Part shown: in pieces, positions 1 through 22,295 of the stretch | How positions within the stretch are numbered: the first letter of the stretch is position 1 | Layout: the number at the start of each line of letters is the position of its first letter | From: Colius striatus | Taxonomy: Eukaryota; Chordata; Aves; Coliiformes; Coliidae | Direction of reading: 5' to 3' | Assembly: GCF_028858725.1 (NCBI RefSeq) | Contig: NC_084790.1 | Span: forward strand, 3,602,001-3,666,000 | DNA length: 64,000 bases | The notes under the pieces: model-generated | Told to the model about the DNA's origin: nothing | Databases searched by the model: none | What the model saw: only the letters and a program-made list of their open reading frames with translations | Translations under genes and position numbers: made by a program

Positions 1-105
1 CAGGCTCATAAATGCTTCAGAATTGACCAAGAGGAAGCACGTTTCATGATGACACAATCTTGTTGCTGTAGTCATTCATCGAAGGGAAACTCCCACAGGA
101 AAAGG

Positions 106-111
106 CATAAA
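106..111 (+). promoter_or_regulatory. Candidate TATA-like element of KRT23
   Basis: CATAAA lies 70 nt before the KRT23 start codon, at the usual distance for a short keratin 5' leader. It is a variant of the TATAAA seen in front of KRT20 and KRT12 in this window, so the assignment is weak. Confidence 0.35.
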
Positions 112-156
112 GCTGCCTAGGGAAGGCAAAGAGGCTGCTAGTCAGTCAAACATTGA

Positions 157-10510
<10,354 letters not shown>

Positions 10511-10930
10511 AGTAACACGTTCTGCTGGCTGCCGGCTCTCCTAGCGGGCTGAGCTCTGACAACCCTTCTGTGCAACTACCTGGTGGTCTCTCTGCATGTA
10601 AAATAGGCGTGTGACAGTGAACTCTCCTAAAATGATTTGCAGCCTAATAATAAGAAGTGCCACACAGAGCTAGGTATAGCTGATATTGTTAGTTTAAAGA
10701 GATTTTAGTCATCAAAATGGCAAAGGAAAGCTATTCAATGAAAACGACTGGCTGAGCTGGTAATATATGTATTATGCACATCTCACTGGGGCATGAATCT
10801 CCATCTGTGATTCATTTATTGCTCTGCAAATTAACTGTAATTTAAAGTGAATAATCTCTCAATTTTGCTCCTGGTCCTGTGTCTCTCATTATATACCTCA
10901 CTGCAGCCAATAAATTCTTTTCCATTACTT
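10511..10930 (+). other. KRT23: KRT23 3' UTR with poly(A) signal at 10909-10914
   Basis: AT-rich non-coding sequence follows the TGA stop. The first clear AATAAA is at 10909-10914, about 400 nt downstream, which gives a 3' UTR of usual keratin length. The cleavage point itself is inferred. Confidence 0.6.
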
Positions 10931-12640
10931 GTTCTGGTCATTGGAATTTACAATTTTGCTTTTCCTTATGTATGCACCAGCCTGAAGTGGCAGCGTTACT
11001 GCCACAAGCCAAGAACACAAAAGCCTCGTTGTTTCAGGAGGTACAAAACTGGAAGGCCACAAAAAAAACCCAAGAGCTGATGCAAGTTACAAGTGACATT
11101 TACATAAGCAAAACAATTAGACTTCCCTGTATACAATTTTTCAATGTCACCATTTAAAACAACATTATTAGTAGGATTGTTGTAAGGTACACTTTACTAA
11201 AACAGTCACCCTAGAAGCATTCCTTTATTCTTCAGCTTTAGAGACATGTTCTTTAACCACCTTTACACACTTTCCATATTACGAGTACTTTTCCAGATAC
11301 CCTCATTCTTTCTCCATGACCCATTTAATTCAAGAAACCATTTTGGTTATTTGCTTTCATATGAACGTTCATTGCTTTGTCTGTAGTCAGGACAGACTGG
11401 TACGTGAAATGCCTGCTAACATAATGGGAGAGGTCCAAGTTCTTTGTGCAAGCTTTTTTCCTATCAGCCAAGTCACTAACTCCCCAGAAGACCCCAACAA
11501 CAATGCAAACATTTCCAGTGACGTGCAAAGCTGAAAACTGAGCAAGAAAAAGAGAAGCATTGGAACTGTTTAGAGAGGAAGACTGTGAAGCACAACAAAT
11601 AGACAAAAATGGAGCACAATGAGTGTCTGCGTGGATTTGCATTCCAAAGTCAACATCTGCATATACAGCAGTGTGTTCAGGGTAGTCTCATATTCGTGAG
11701 AAAAATTGTCGTTGCATTTTTTTGCACATACTCATAAGGGACTTTCATAAAGGATCCCTGTTGCCTGCTTTGCTTTGAAACAAGGCTCGGAAAAGAAAGG
11801 GAAAATTTCCAGGAAAATTCAGATTTTAAATAATCAAAGTCCATTTCGATGATACAATGTTGTCTTACTGGCATGTTGAGACCAGTTCATGATTCCTCTT
11901 TAGGCCCCCTCCTGCCACCTCCCCTCACCACCACCACCTCTCCACCCCTGTTGCACAAAGCGATCACAAAAGCATTGAATGGATTACCTAATGGTTTCTT
12001 TAAATTGGGTAAAACTTGTAATACAGGATTAGTAACTCTTCACTAATTAACAATGTCCTTCCTTATGGCTTACCAGATCCAACAAGCCAGACTTTGTGTT
12101 TGTAGCATCTGGACAAAACGCACCTGGGTTTTCTTGAACAATTTTATGTGTTATTTGAAACTAAATTCATATATCAAATCTACCCAGCATAACCGCATTG
12201 CTGTGGTACAAATAATTATGAAACCTTCTGAGTAGCCCCTCATTTCTAAATCAAAGGAAAGTCTTGATGTTTTGCACTGTGTTTTGATTGTGCTAAACTA
12301 CGAGGAAAGAAGGAGGAAAAATTAATAATTGACGTGCTTTATAGAACACGCCTTGTCTTTATTTCACATTCTTGAGCAATGCGCCGGCTTTACTCTCATG
12401 CGGAGGTGAGAGATGCACTCCCTTGTTCCTGTTACACTCACCTAAGATGTAGCAGAGTTCCCATTTCACTCCGCTGCTCTGGTGATTTTCACCTTCTCTC
12501 ACAGCTGTGTCGCTGCGTTCTGCTGTGGCCAGAGCAGAGCAGCTCACAGCACCGATCACATAGTTCACACCATTTCCCAACATCATCACACAGCGATGGC
12601 TTGAGCATATCCACTCAAATTGCTATCTCTTAACAAGTGC
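10931..12640. other. Intergenic DNA downstream of KRT23
   Basis: AT-rich sequence with only short open frames and no keratin-like motif. A CCT/CAC-rich patch lies near 11900-11950. I see no gene here. Confidence 0.6.
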
Positions 12641-12699
12641 AGTGCTTAAACATATAAATTAGTCCTTAAACATATAAATTAGTCCTTAAATACATAAAT
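12641..12699 (+). repeat. Three tandem 20-bp AT-rich units
   Basis: The unit AGTSCTTAAACATATAAATT occurs at 12641, 12661 and, diverged, at 12681. A local minisatellite with no obvious function. Confidence 0.85.
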
Positions 12700-12971
12700 A
12701 TTGGCTACATGACTTTCTGGTTTCTAAACACAGGCATTCCATGGCAAAAGTTGCTTATTTCTGGAGAATTTTTCATGGCTTTAGAATACCACACAAAATT
12801 GCAGCTTTCCTTTTTCTTGAACAGCTTATGAGAACGTGTCACTGGCCACATGTTGTCCCATGTCTAAGTGGCTATTCGTTATCTCTGAATCTGTGTTCTG
12901 ATAGATAATCTATGCACTTCTAAATATACCTAGGGAAGATCTGCAACCCAAATAACAAGTAACGATACTGA

Positions 12972-13758
12972 TATTTCATGAGGTTCAACAAGGACAAGGG
13001 CAGAGTCCTGCATCTGGGAAGGAACAACCCCCTGCACCAGCACAGACTGGGGGTCAGACTGCTGAAGAGCAGCTCTGCAGAGAGAGACCTGGGAGTCCTG
13101 GTTGATAATAAACTGAACATGAGCCAGCAATGTGCCCTCGTGGCCAAGAAGGTCAATGGCAGCCTGGGGGGCATCAAGAAGAGTGTGGCCAGCAGGTCAA
13201 GGGAGGTTCTTCTCCCCCTCTATTCTGCCCTGGTGAGGCCTCATCTGGAGTCCTGTGTCCAGTTCTGGGCTCCTCAGCTCAAGAGGGACAGGGAACTGCT
13301 GGAGAGAGGCCAGTGCAGGGTCACCAAGATGATCAGGGCACTGGAACATCTTCCATATGAGGAAAGGCTGTGGGAACTGGGGATGTTTAGTCTGGAGAAG
13401 AGGAGACTGAGGGGAGATCTTATTAACATTTATAAATATCTAAAGGGTGGGTGTCAGGAGGCTGGGACATCTCTTTTTTCTACTGTAGCTATCAACAGGA
13501 CAAGGGGTGATGGGATGAAGCTGGAACACAAAAAATTACACATAAACATAAGAAAAAACTGTTTCACTGTTCAGGTGAGGGAGCCCTGGCACAGGCTGCC
13601 CAGGGAGGGTGTGGAGGCTCCTTCCTTGGAGGGCTTCAAGACCCACCTGGACATGTTCCTATGTGACCTGATCTAGGTGACCCTGCTTCTGCAGAGGGGT
13701 TGGATGGGATGATCTTTAAAGGTCCCTTCCAATACCTACCATTCTATGATTCTATGAT
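12972..13758 (+). mobile_element. CR1 LINE, 3' part of reverse transcriptase ORF plus tail
   Basis: A 232-codon frame (12978-13676) is uninterrupted and encodes the C-terminal part of the CR1 ORF2 protein. Recognisable blocks are [56 protein letters not shown] and the terminal [26 protein letters not shown] region. The element ends in ATTCTATG repeats (13740-13757). It is 5'-truncated with no endonuclease domain, so it is a dead copy. The open frame suggests a fairly recent insertion. Confidence 0.95.
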
Positions 13759-14597
13759 ATTTACCATTGGCATGCGCTATTAACATTATATTCTCACAAC
13801 ACACTGACAGATGAAATTAGGGAGATAAGGAATGGGGGCAGTATTAACATTCCTATTTTATGGCTTGAGAAATTGGAAAAAGAGATGACACGACTTGCTC
13901 AAGTCTGCAAAGAAAGTCACTGATAGCGACTAAATTAGAATTCATCACTTCACAGCTTCCACTTATCCCAGCTATTAGATAATACAACTTCCGTGAAGGG
14001 CTGTTCTGTAGTTACAGCAATCCTTTCCGGATCGGATCACGCTGAAGGTGCATAATTTGATTAATTCATTCCACAGGTGCACTGCCGGTCAAGACCCTGC
14101 GCAGACTTTGATGCTCTTCAATTTACATGCACCAACAGCCCTGCAAAAAACAGTCCTGCACGGAACACTACACCTGGGTGTCTTTGATGATTTTGTAGTA
14201 TTTGGGAAACGTTAAAGAAGAGATGGTACACGTGCTTCTTTCACTTAATCTCAGATCAGAGTCTTGGAGGAAATAACATTTTCAGCAGTGTGACACTACA
14301 TCCCTTGAAAAATTGTTCTATTAATTCATTGTATTAAAACTGACAGAACTCAGCTAGCTGGTATTTATGCTATTTTAGTGTTAAATATGCTGTTTCAATG
14401 TCAGGGAAATTACTAACCCAGGCCCTAATTCTAAAAATCTGGAGTATCCTGAACAATGACACACTCAAAGTGAATATATTCTATTTCCCATAAATGGAAT
14501 AGTATAGCAAAAAAATTTTGGTAGGAGAGAATGTAATTTCTAAGTGAATGATGTAACAATACGTTTGCAAACCAACCAGGCAGAGGAACCCACAGTC

Positions 14598-14606
14598 TAT
14601 AAAAGG
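14598..14606 (+). promoter_or_regulatory. Orphan TATA box
   Basis: TATAAAAGG is a near-perfect core TATA sequence within a GC-richer context, but no start codon with a coding frame follows nearby. It could be chance or the remnant of a lost keratin promoter. Confidence 0.3.
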
Positions 14607-17600
14607 AGGCTGAAACCGTCATCGCTCACAAATCCCTTCTTGTAGTTTCACCTGCCATTTAAGGAAGTCCTGCACTAAATAATCCTGCAAGGTGATTTAT
14701 AACAGACTTGAGTTCACTCCAGAATGTGCATGAGTCACAGCTCATTTCACTTGTAGAAATGTTAAAACTTATTAAGGTTTATTGCAATAGGCAGCTTTGG
14801 TAAGAGAATTGTTGATCCTCTGGAAGAAGTTTGCAGTGAGGTAATGCAGTGATGGTTTGTACTGTTAATCACACATTCTTTCTGGTAATGTGGCCACACA
14901 TTGGAAGGTTTCTTTCCTATTTATGAACAGGGGATTTCTGTAGAACGCAGAATTTTTGCTTTCTGCCTGCCTTGTTAATACAGATGCAAAATTAATGAAG
15001 TCTTTTCAGAAAGAGAAGAAAATATAATGTAGCATTTATAACGCTGCTAAAACCACTGTGTGCATGCTGTTACTGCAGCTGAGAGAATAGGTAGAAGAGC
15101 CGGTAAAACATTTCACAATGTCCACACCCTGACCTATAAAGGTTTCTAAAGTTTTGCTGGGAGATGCCTGTTCCTGTGTGTGAATCATTTAGAAAATAGA
15201 AGGATCTATAAACAGGGAAGCAAGAAAGAATAATGCATGAGAGGCCTGCATCCCCCTGCCCTCCCGCCATCTACAATAAAAGCATCTTAATTATTGACTC
15301 TACCTGTACATTTGGCTTTGTGAAATCACAAGCATTTTTTTTTACCATGCTTCCTTGCAATTCCTTCCTCAGTAAAAGTTTCTTGTTTCTTTTCAAGCTG
15401 TATTTTTATTATATTTTTAATTGCATGATTATACTGAAATAACCTACTTGAGCCACATACACAGGAGCTGGCATCAAAGAATTGTTTGCAGAAACATCAC
15501 ATTAAACATAAGCATTGATAGACTGCAGCTCGGACTGCCCTTATGACAGAAGCTCAGAGCACTAGACCTGACCTGACGGTGAACCAGGTACATGGCTGCT
15601 GCTTCTGGACACAGTAATTTGCCTCTTGAAAGTCTGAATATGCATCAGAAGCTTAAAGGCATAAAATCATAACATCAGCTGTGGTAAAGACACTTTCAAT
15701 AACTATCTAGACTTCAGGGGCAAATTTTGTTGCTTTGCAACATCCTAAGGACAAGTCAAAAGGAGTGGACAGGCTGTTATTAAGCTTTATAGAAAGTAAC
15801 GAAAATGAGGAAGATAATTTGAGATGAATGTCTTTCAATTTAGGGGAATAATTATTTGGAGGAGGTAGGGAAAAGGAGAAACAAACAAGCTGCAGTAGCT
15901 GGGAAGCTACACAGTACTTACATAGAACAGAAGATAATTGTCTGCTACTTTCAGAGAAAAAGTATCTGCTTTGGCTCAGGTTTACACCCCCGAATCATGC
16001 ACACAGAAACTGAAGAATAAAACAAATGCACTGGAAGCAACTCTTGCCAGAGCAATTTCAAAGAAGAAAATATGTAATGCTGGTGCAAGTAGACAGAAAT
16101 TGTCATTTTAAAGTTAACAGGGCAGGAAAACAACCACTTTTTTTCAGTCCTTACTAGCAAGACAAATTATCGGTTTTTGGAAGTCAGTTTCTTAGTTCAT
16201 TTCACCACAGAACCAGATACCAAGTTCCAGAGCCATCTACCAAAACATCTTTTGTGAAAGGATGTGTGCCACTGGAAATAGCAGATGTGTTGTGCAGGAA
16301 GAAAAAAAAAAAAGCCAAACTGAAACCCAAAACATTAAACCAAACCCAAATAAATATTTTCTTTAATGTCTAAAGTTTATTCCTGTGTAAAAATTAAGAT
16401 GCTCAAGCATCAGTCATAAAGAAAGGGGCATAATTCAAAGGGATAATGAACATTCCTGTCCTTAAAAAAAAATGCAGCTTTCAAGATTTAGAAAGATAAT
16501 ACTTGTTGACATTGCTTACAAACTCACTGCCATACTCAGTGCTAAACTCACGTAATTACAGCTGGAGGCTGCAAAGGTAAATATTGCTTTAAACTTTTGG
16601 CCACAAGAGTTATGAAAAAGAAAACGTTTTCCTCTGGATACAGAACCAGAAAAGTGGGTAATATGTGATATTTTGTTATGTAATACGTGAATTTCATTAA
16701 CCACGCTCAGGTCCCAGCATGGCTTCTCCCGTTGTAGCAGATAATTCGGAGCTCTGCAGCCTACCTCTGTTCAGAAGGCATGTGGTGGCCTCTAGTGCCA
16801 AACAGGTATGTGTGCACCCTCTGCTTCTGCTCCGAGTGGCGCATCAACGGGACCACAGCAACCTCTCCTTTTGCTGGCTGTGCCTCCCTGGGACTCCTAA
16901 GGCCGGTGAACAATTTGGAACTGGAAATTTCTGTTGATGTATTTGTGCAATGGACATTCCTAAAAGTGCAAAACTTTCTCACAGGGAGACGGAGTCGTAT
17001 TTTCAGTCTGGTTTCATCCTGGGGACGGTGGGGTTGATACCTGGTTGCCTGACAGATCCTGAAGCTGGGATAGCATTTCAGGTTCCTTCTCTCTACAAAA
17101 CCAGCAATTCAGAGTTTGCTGCTGGTTGTACAAATACTAGGAGAGGAGGTGCCTGGTGTGGTTACTGGAATGTACTGGGAGGATGATTGGACCCCAAACA
17201 AAAAGCTGCAGCTGTGCAACTGCTCAGGCAACTCCTGATAGTTATGAGTGGAGTTATACCATTGAAAAAAAAAACAAAACAGGTTTTTCTCCTGGTTTGG
17301 AGATTAACACAAGTATGATACAAGTCAGGCCCCTCTAAACACAACGATTATTTCTCTTAAAAATCTAGGGGAAAAAAAATCCACACAAAGGTGAATACAT
17401 GCAACACAGTGTGTTTGTGCTTATCTTTTATGTTGTAGTATCAATGGGTGTATATATTTGCATAAGGCCATGAAAATTGTATTTGCTTGCTGAATCACAT
17501 AAAATATGTAATGTTTTCTCATGGGTTCTGAACTATTCCAGCATTATGGAACTGAGAAAATAATTAAGATGAAATATTCTGCAGCTTACTGGCTTTCTCG

Positions 17601-18207
17601 TTCCAGAGACACTCTGATCGGGCTTTATTTTTACAAAGGAATGAGATCTGCTCATTGGTCTTTTAGATTATACTAGAGCTGATATTAATGATACTTTTAA
17701 GGGAGAAGAAAAAGAGAAGGTACGTTTGTATGGCCTGAAGCTGTTGTTGTTGGCACCGAAATCCGATTCTATTCGAGGAGAGCAGCCGAGACAGGAAAGG
17801 CAGCTCCTGACTTTCATTTTCAACCTGTGGTTGGGGCAGGATGTAACCGACACGTTGTCTTATGCAACAAGCCAAAATCTGGGAAACTTCTTGAAGTATC
17901 ACACTGTTTGAAGTTTACAATTTACCTCTCTGGTCAAAAGCTCAAAGCAGAAAGAAACGAGGTGTTGTATTTAAGTGATCAGCATACCTTCCATCAGACT
18001 AAAGACAAAAACGAGGGGAAATGAGGACAATATACGTACATGGGGAAGACAGCTTAAGATCTAGTGCTGCAAATGTTCAGGGCTTAAGTGAATCCAGTTG
18101 CATTAGTGACATCATCTGGACCTTTCTCTCCTCTGATCACACCCAGCAAAACACTGAAAACCTTTTGTGACTCTTTGATGAGGGCAGTCTTCGTGGGTGC
18201 AGCATTT

Positions 18208-18336
18208 GCATTAACAAATGGTGCAAAGATAGTTTGTTTTCAGGGTGAAGAATTACCCTAAATACCTTTTTTTGCATTAACAAATGCAAAGACAGTTTGT
18301 TTTCAGGATGAAGAATTACCCTAAATACCTTTTTTT
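18208..18336 (+). repeat. Tandem duplication of a ~65-bp unit
   Basis: Unit 1 (18208-18273) and unit 2 (18274-18336) both run from gcattaacaaatg to gaagaattaccctaaatacc and a T-run. They differ by a 3-nt deletion and a few substitutions. Confidence 0.92.
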
Positions 18337-19182
18337 CACTCATTCAAAAAAAAAATCTTAATGTGAAATTTGCTATTGGACATCAAAATTTTACAATGAT
18401 TGTACCCCAAAAGCTCAACATAGAACTGTTCCCATGATTGTAAACCAGCTGTGAATCAGGAACTGACTTCTTACAAGTAGGTTAAGAAGAGGAGAGGAAT
18501 TTCTCAAACACTGAAATACTGGAGTGTGGCTGGAACACTGAAAAATGAATTCCTGTTCCTTGAATGTAGTATGTACCGTGGAAATCCTTTCAGGTCTGTA
18601 TTGTAAGAAACCTTTGAGATTCCTGATCTTCTGACATAAAATTCAAACTGAGAGCAGCAATATAGTTACAGGGAGTAATAAACGAGCACTGGATTTCACT
18701 CCCAGGATGGATCACCACCAAAGACTGAATTTCATTTAAATCTTTAAGTCAACTCAGAAAAAGCATATGTTCAACCTAAAGGCAGTACAAGTGAAGAGGC
18801 AAACCTGGGTGTGTCTTTTTTTCCCTTGAACTCTCAAAACTGGCTACCCATGACTGGTTAGAAAGGGTGAGTAATACTAAATGGCATGCACATGTTATCA
18901 TAACCCTGCGTAACTTATCTTCATTGCTCTCTAGTATACATTAAACTTCTGTCACACAGGTGAAGTTTCTTCATGAAATCAAACAATTTATGAGTGTTGC
19001 TATGAAGGTTTTGTTACTACACACCAACCATTCTGACATAGCCCGTTACTGCAAGGAAGTGTGATGTATGAGTCCTCAAACTGTGCTCCATAAAGTACCC
19101 ACAACCGAGTCTGGAGTTGGAAACTGCACTGCTGAGCTAAAGCAGCAGCAAAGTGTTCGCAGCACTTCACATTGATCAAAAC

Positions 19183-19397
19183 TTAAACATAAGAAAAAAC
19201 TATTTCACTGTGAGGGTGAGGGAGTAGTGGAACAGGCTGCCCAGGGAGAGTGTGGAGGCTCCCTCCTTGGAGGTCTTCAAGACCCACCTGGACATGTTCC
19301 TATGTGACCTGATCTAGGTGAACCTGCTTCTGCAGGGGGGTTGGACTGGATGAGCTCTAAAGATCCCTTCCAACCCCCACCATTCTGTGATTCTATG
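19183..19397 (+). mobile_element. CR1 LINE 3' fragment
   Basis: Begins near acttaaacataagaaaaaac and carries the full 3' consensus, with aacaggctgcccagggagag, gacatgttcctatgtgacct and ggttggactggatgagctct. It ends in the tail ccattctgtgattctatgg. Confidence 0.94.
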
Positions 19398-19839
19398 GAA
19401 ACTGCAGATATCAAATTATATGTTTGAAGTTGCTCAAAATCTACTTATATAATCTACTGTTAAAACAAATAATTTCTTTTAAAAAAATAAAAATAAGGCA
19501 GCCTCTGATCTTCCAGATAACACCTGGGCATAGTTCAAGAGGTAGTGGAAGCTGATGACCGCTCCCAACTGACAGCTTTGTTGGTGTGACCCATGACGAG
19601 CTGCTTGCCCTTCAGCCAGTCTGTGGTCCTCACCTTTGTTTCACGTACTGGTGTAGATACAGCCCCTGGTGCTCACTCTTGCTGTTTCCAGGGATTTTAT
19701 ACAACCATTCAAGATATATTCCATGAAAAAAACAACTGTACTGAACAAAGTAATAGGAGCAAACCTCACCTCAGGTATGAATGATATCTATCCTGGTCTT
19801 ATTAAATACCCTTACAAAAACCATAGGGTTTTTTTTAAT

Positions 19840-20013
19840 AGAAGCATATGTAAATTGATAAGAGCAGAGAAGTTGTCAGTGCACAATTTGGAGACGAAAA
19901 TGAACACTATCAAAATTCAGCTCAATATCTCTCCATATCAGGTCTGCATGATGCAAGGCATACGCCTTGAACACACTATCTTAACAGTCAAAAGGATTCT
20001 GGAAGGAAAATAA
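19840..20013 (+). pseudogene. Possible relic of a keratin exon 6 (rod end)
   Basis: An open frame ends in RLEHTILTVKRILEGK, then a stop. This parallels the helix-termination block [16 protein letters not shown] of KRT20 in the same window, with R, L, E, I, T, R, L, E and G in register. Upstream, SPYQV and RSICKL also fit the K23-type rod end (EYQV, RYSCKL in human K23), if about two residues are gapped. No donor site follows, and no neighbouring exons were recognised. The similarity is partial, so chance resemblance in an AT-rich frame remains possible. Confidence 0.4.
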
Positions 20014-22200
20014 ATGCTGACGTTTCAGCTTAACCTAAAGCAGCAGAGCCAAAACACAAGGAAAACGTCTGACCACATCCATTTTAATTAGGATCACGGT
20101 ATAAAGTGAAGTTAGAGAAGAGTTTAGAAATAATGTATCAGTGAATTTCATTTTTCCATTGACTGAAATGTAGCTTTATGTTATTCTTACCTTTCTAAAT
20201 ACTATCCAGCTTCTGCCAAACACCTGACATTAATTTAACAACACAGGCAATTAGAGTTTATGTTTAAACCATGTAGCTGCTTCTCCATACAGAGGTGAGA
20301 TAGCTGTGAATACAAAGACTAAGAATTTGAGCCACAAAACAACATATTGCTGCATTTATAGGGAACCATAGAAGCAAGCAAACAACCTGTGCTTAATAAC
20401 TGAAAAAAAATGGGACCTTCAATACCATCAAGGTACTATGAAAACTAATTTTAATCAATGCTAAGAAGACAAAGCAGAATGTTTACTCTTAAATAGATTG
20501 TTATAAAATTACGTTGGAGATCCAGGCAGTGAAATGTACAGCCAAGAGGTGTAACTGTAGCAGGATTTCTTGTTATATTCCTCTACAGATCTAAGCTCTG
20601 CACTGCTAACACGATCGATTCTTACTCAGCCTGAGTATTTTTAATAAATAAAAGATGACCCACCTTGAGTTTCTATAGTGACAAACCAAATGACAAGGAT
20701 ACCGTACTTTGGATTCAACCATCATAAATGTTTTTCATTACCAGTTACACCCAAAGAAGTCCAAGGTCCAAACACAATTCACAGCATCCTGCCCTGATAG
20801 CTGATCAATTTGCTTTGGAAAGTGTATATTTTCAAGGTAGATGAGTCTTTACTTTGGTCCAATACTATTTAGACTAATCTGTTGCACAGTAACCTAAAAG
20901 TCATAGCACTGCTGATTCCCTAATATCCCAGGTTAGGTGTTCTCAGAAACCTGAAGATGTTTCCAATACAGTTTAATGCCTCCAAAGCTTAGTGTCTCAC
21001 CGATTTCCTTGCCCCAAGGTTGAAGATCAGTATGTACAGCAGCTGTTCTCACTAATACAAGCAATAAGTGCTAATTGTTTTACCTGACTAGCTGTACATT
21101 AATAATACACTACAGAACTGTCAGTTCAATGCCCCAAGGAACTACACCTACGTGCTGTCCCAGCACACATCTGGTACCTCTTTCCTGCAGCACTAATAAC
21201 TCCCTCAGCAATCAGTTTCTTTCCTTGCTTCCCATTTTTGTCTCTGCATTTTCTCTATCAAAAGAATACACCACAGTCAAGTGTGGGAACCTCAGCATGA
21301 TTTGCAGTAGGATTGGTGGACTTCTTTACGAGCTGAACAAAGGTGGCTGATTTCCTGTTAATGAATGTATTGCCTGGGTTTGGACAGTGTCACTCGTTAG
21401 ATGGTCTGGAATATTGATGGGGCTGCAGGAGGGATACTTGTTTTGCTTGAACTGCAGCCACCCAGGAGGGCTGGAAGCTTGATCTCAACACCTCTTGTCA
21501 CTCTATCGACAGTAGTGTCTCAGGTGTGAAATAAAACGAGCAATGAAGTTTTCCAGTATTCTTGTTCCTTGTCTACTTAAGGGCAAAGCTATATTCTTTC
21601 TTCTTAATTTCTGCTGTAACAAAAGCCAGAGTTCCACTTGTATTGACTTTCTAACAGCAAACAAATGCATATTCAATGAGAACTACAATAACATTCACTT
21701 TCCAATTACATTATTAATATTGTTTTGTGCTTACTATAAAATTAATTAACAGGGTAGATACAGATGCCTCCCTTCTAATAATTTATACACTGCTCTAGAC
21801 TGTCCTGAGGCTCAAACTATTGCTTGCTCAACAGAAATATACATTTGATTGCAAAAATGTACACTTTAAGTCTCTTGTCACACATAGCTCTCATTTTAAT
21901 TTTACACCCTGTACATAGGGGTAAGAAACTAATTGCTTTTTCCAAAGGACTATGAGAGAGGCTACAGGCATATAGTTATAAATGATTCAACAGTTATTTG
22001 TTGTTTGTCTTTTATTTAAAATAATAACAAAGCAAGCCAAACTACCTGGGGAGTTTTTCTCAGAGATGAACAGTTGAAAATCCCTTTACATTACACAGGC
22101 TGAGGGGGGCAATATGCTGTGTGCTATTTGTCCTGACACCGGTTACAGTATGTGTCAACAGAGGTGGGGTTTATAGCTATTGTCCTTCCTCTTTGAAACA
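20014..22200. other. Intergenic DNA upstream of KRT20
   Basis: AT-rich, with no repeat family or coding exon recognised. The last part should hold KRT20 upstream regulatory sequence, but no specific site can be defended. Confidence 0.5.
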
Positions 22201-22203
22201 CAG

Positions 22204-22209
22204 TATAAA
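22204..22209 (+). promoter_or_regulatory. KRT20: TATA box of KRT20
   Basis: TATAAA within CAGTATAAAGGTTTAC, 87 nt before the KRT20 ATG. This places a start site near 22235 and a leader of about 60 nt, normal for keratins. The 9-mer TATAAAGGT is shared with the KRT12-like promoter at 29829. Confidence 0.8.
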
Positions 22210-22295
22210 GGTTTACAGAGCAGACACTGCTCTTCATTCAGCTGCTCACTCTCTGTGTAGATTTAACCGTTTTGGTCTAGAACAGGAAGATCACA

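Larger units (their letters stand above)
13760..19180. other. Gene-poor intergenic interval between KRT23 and KRT20
   Basis: About 5.4 kb with no convincing exon. It contains a good lone TATA box (14598-14606) and a tandem duplication (18208-18336). Open frames near 16719-17338 and 17668-18024 are short, overlap one another in several frames and show no recognisable domain. Confidence 0.55.

Noticed and set aside
16719-17338. Cluster of overlapping open frames on both strands
   Set aside because: No domain, no consistent splice sites, no similarity to keratin exons.
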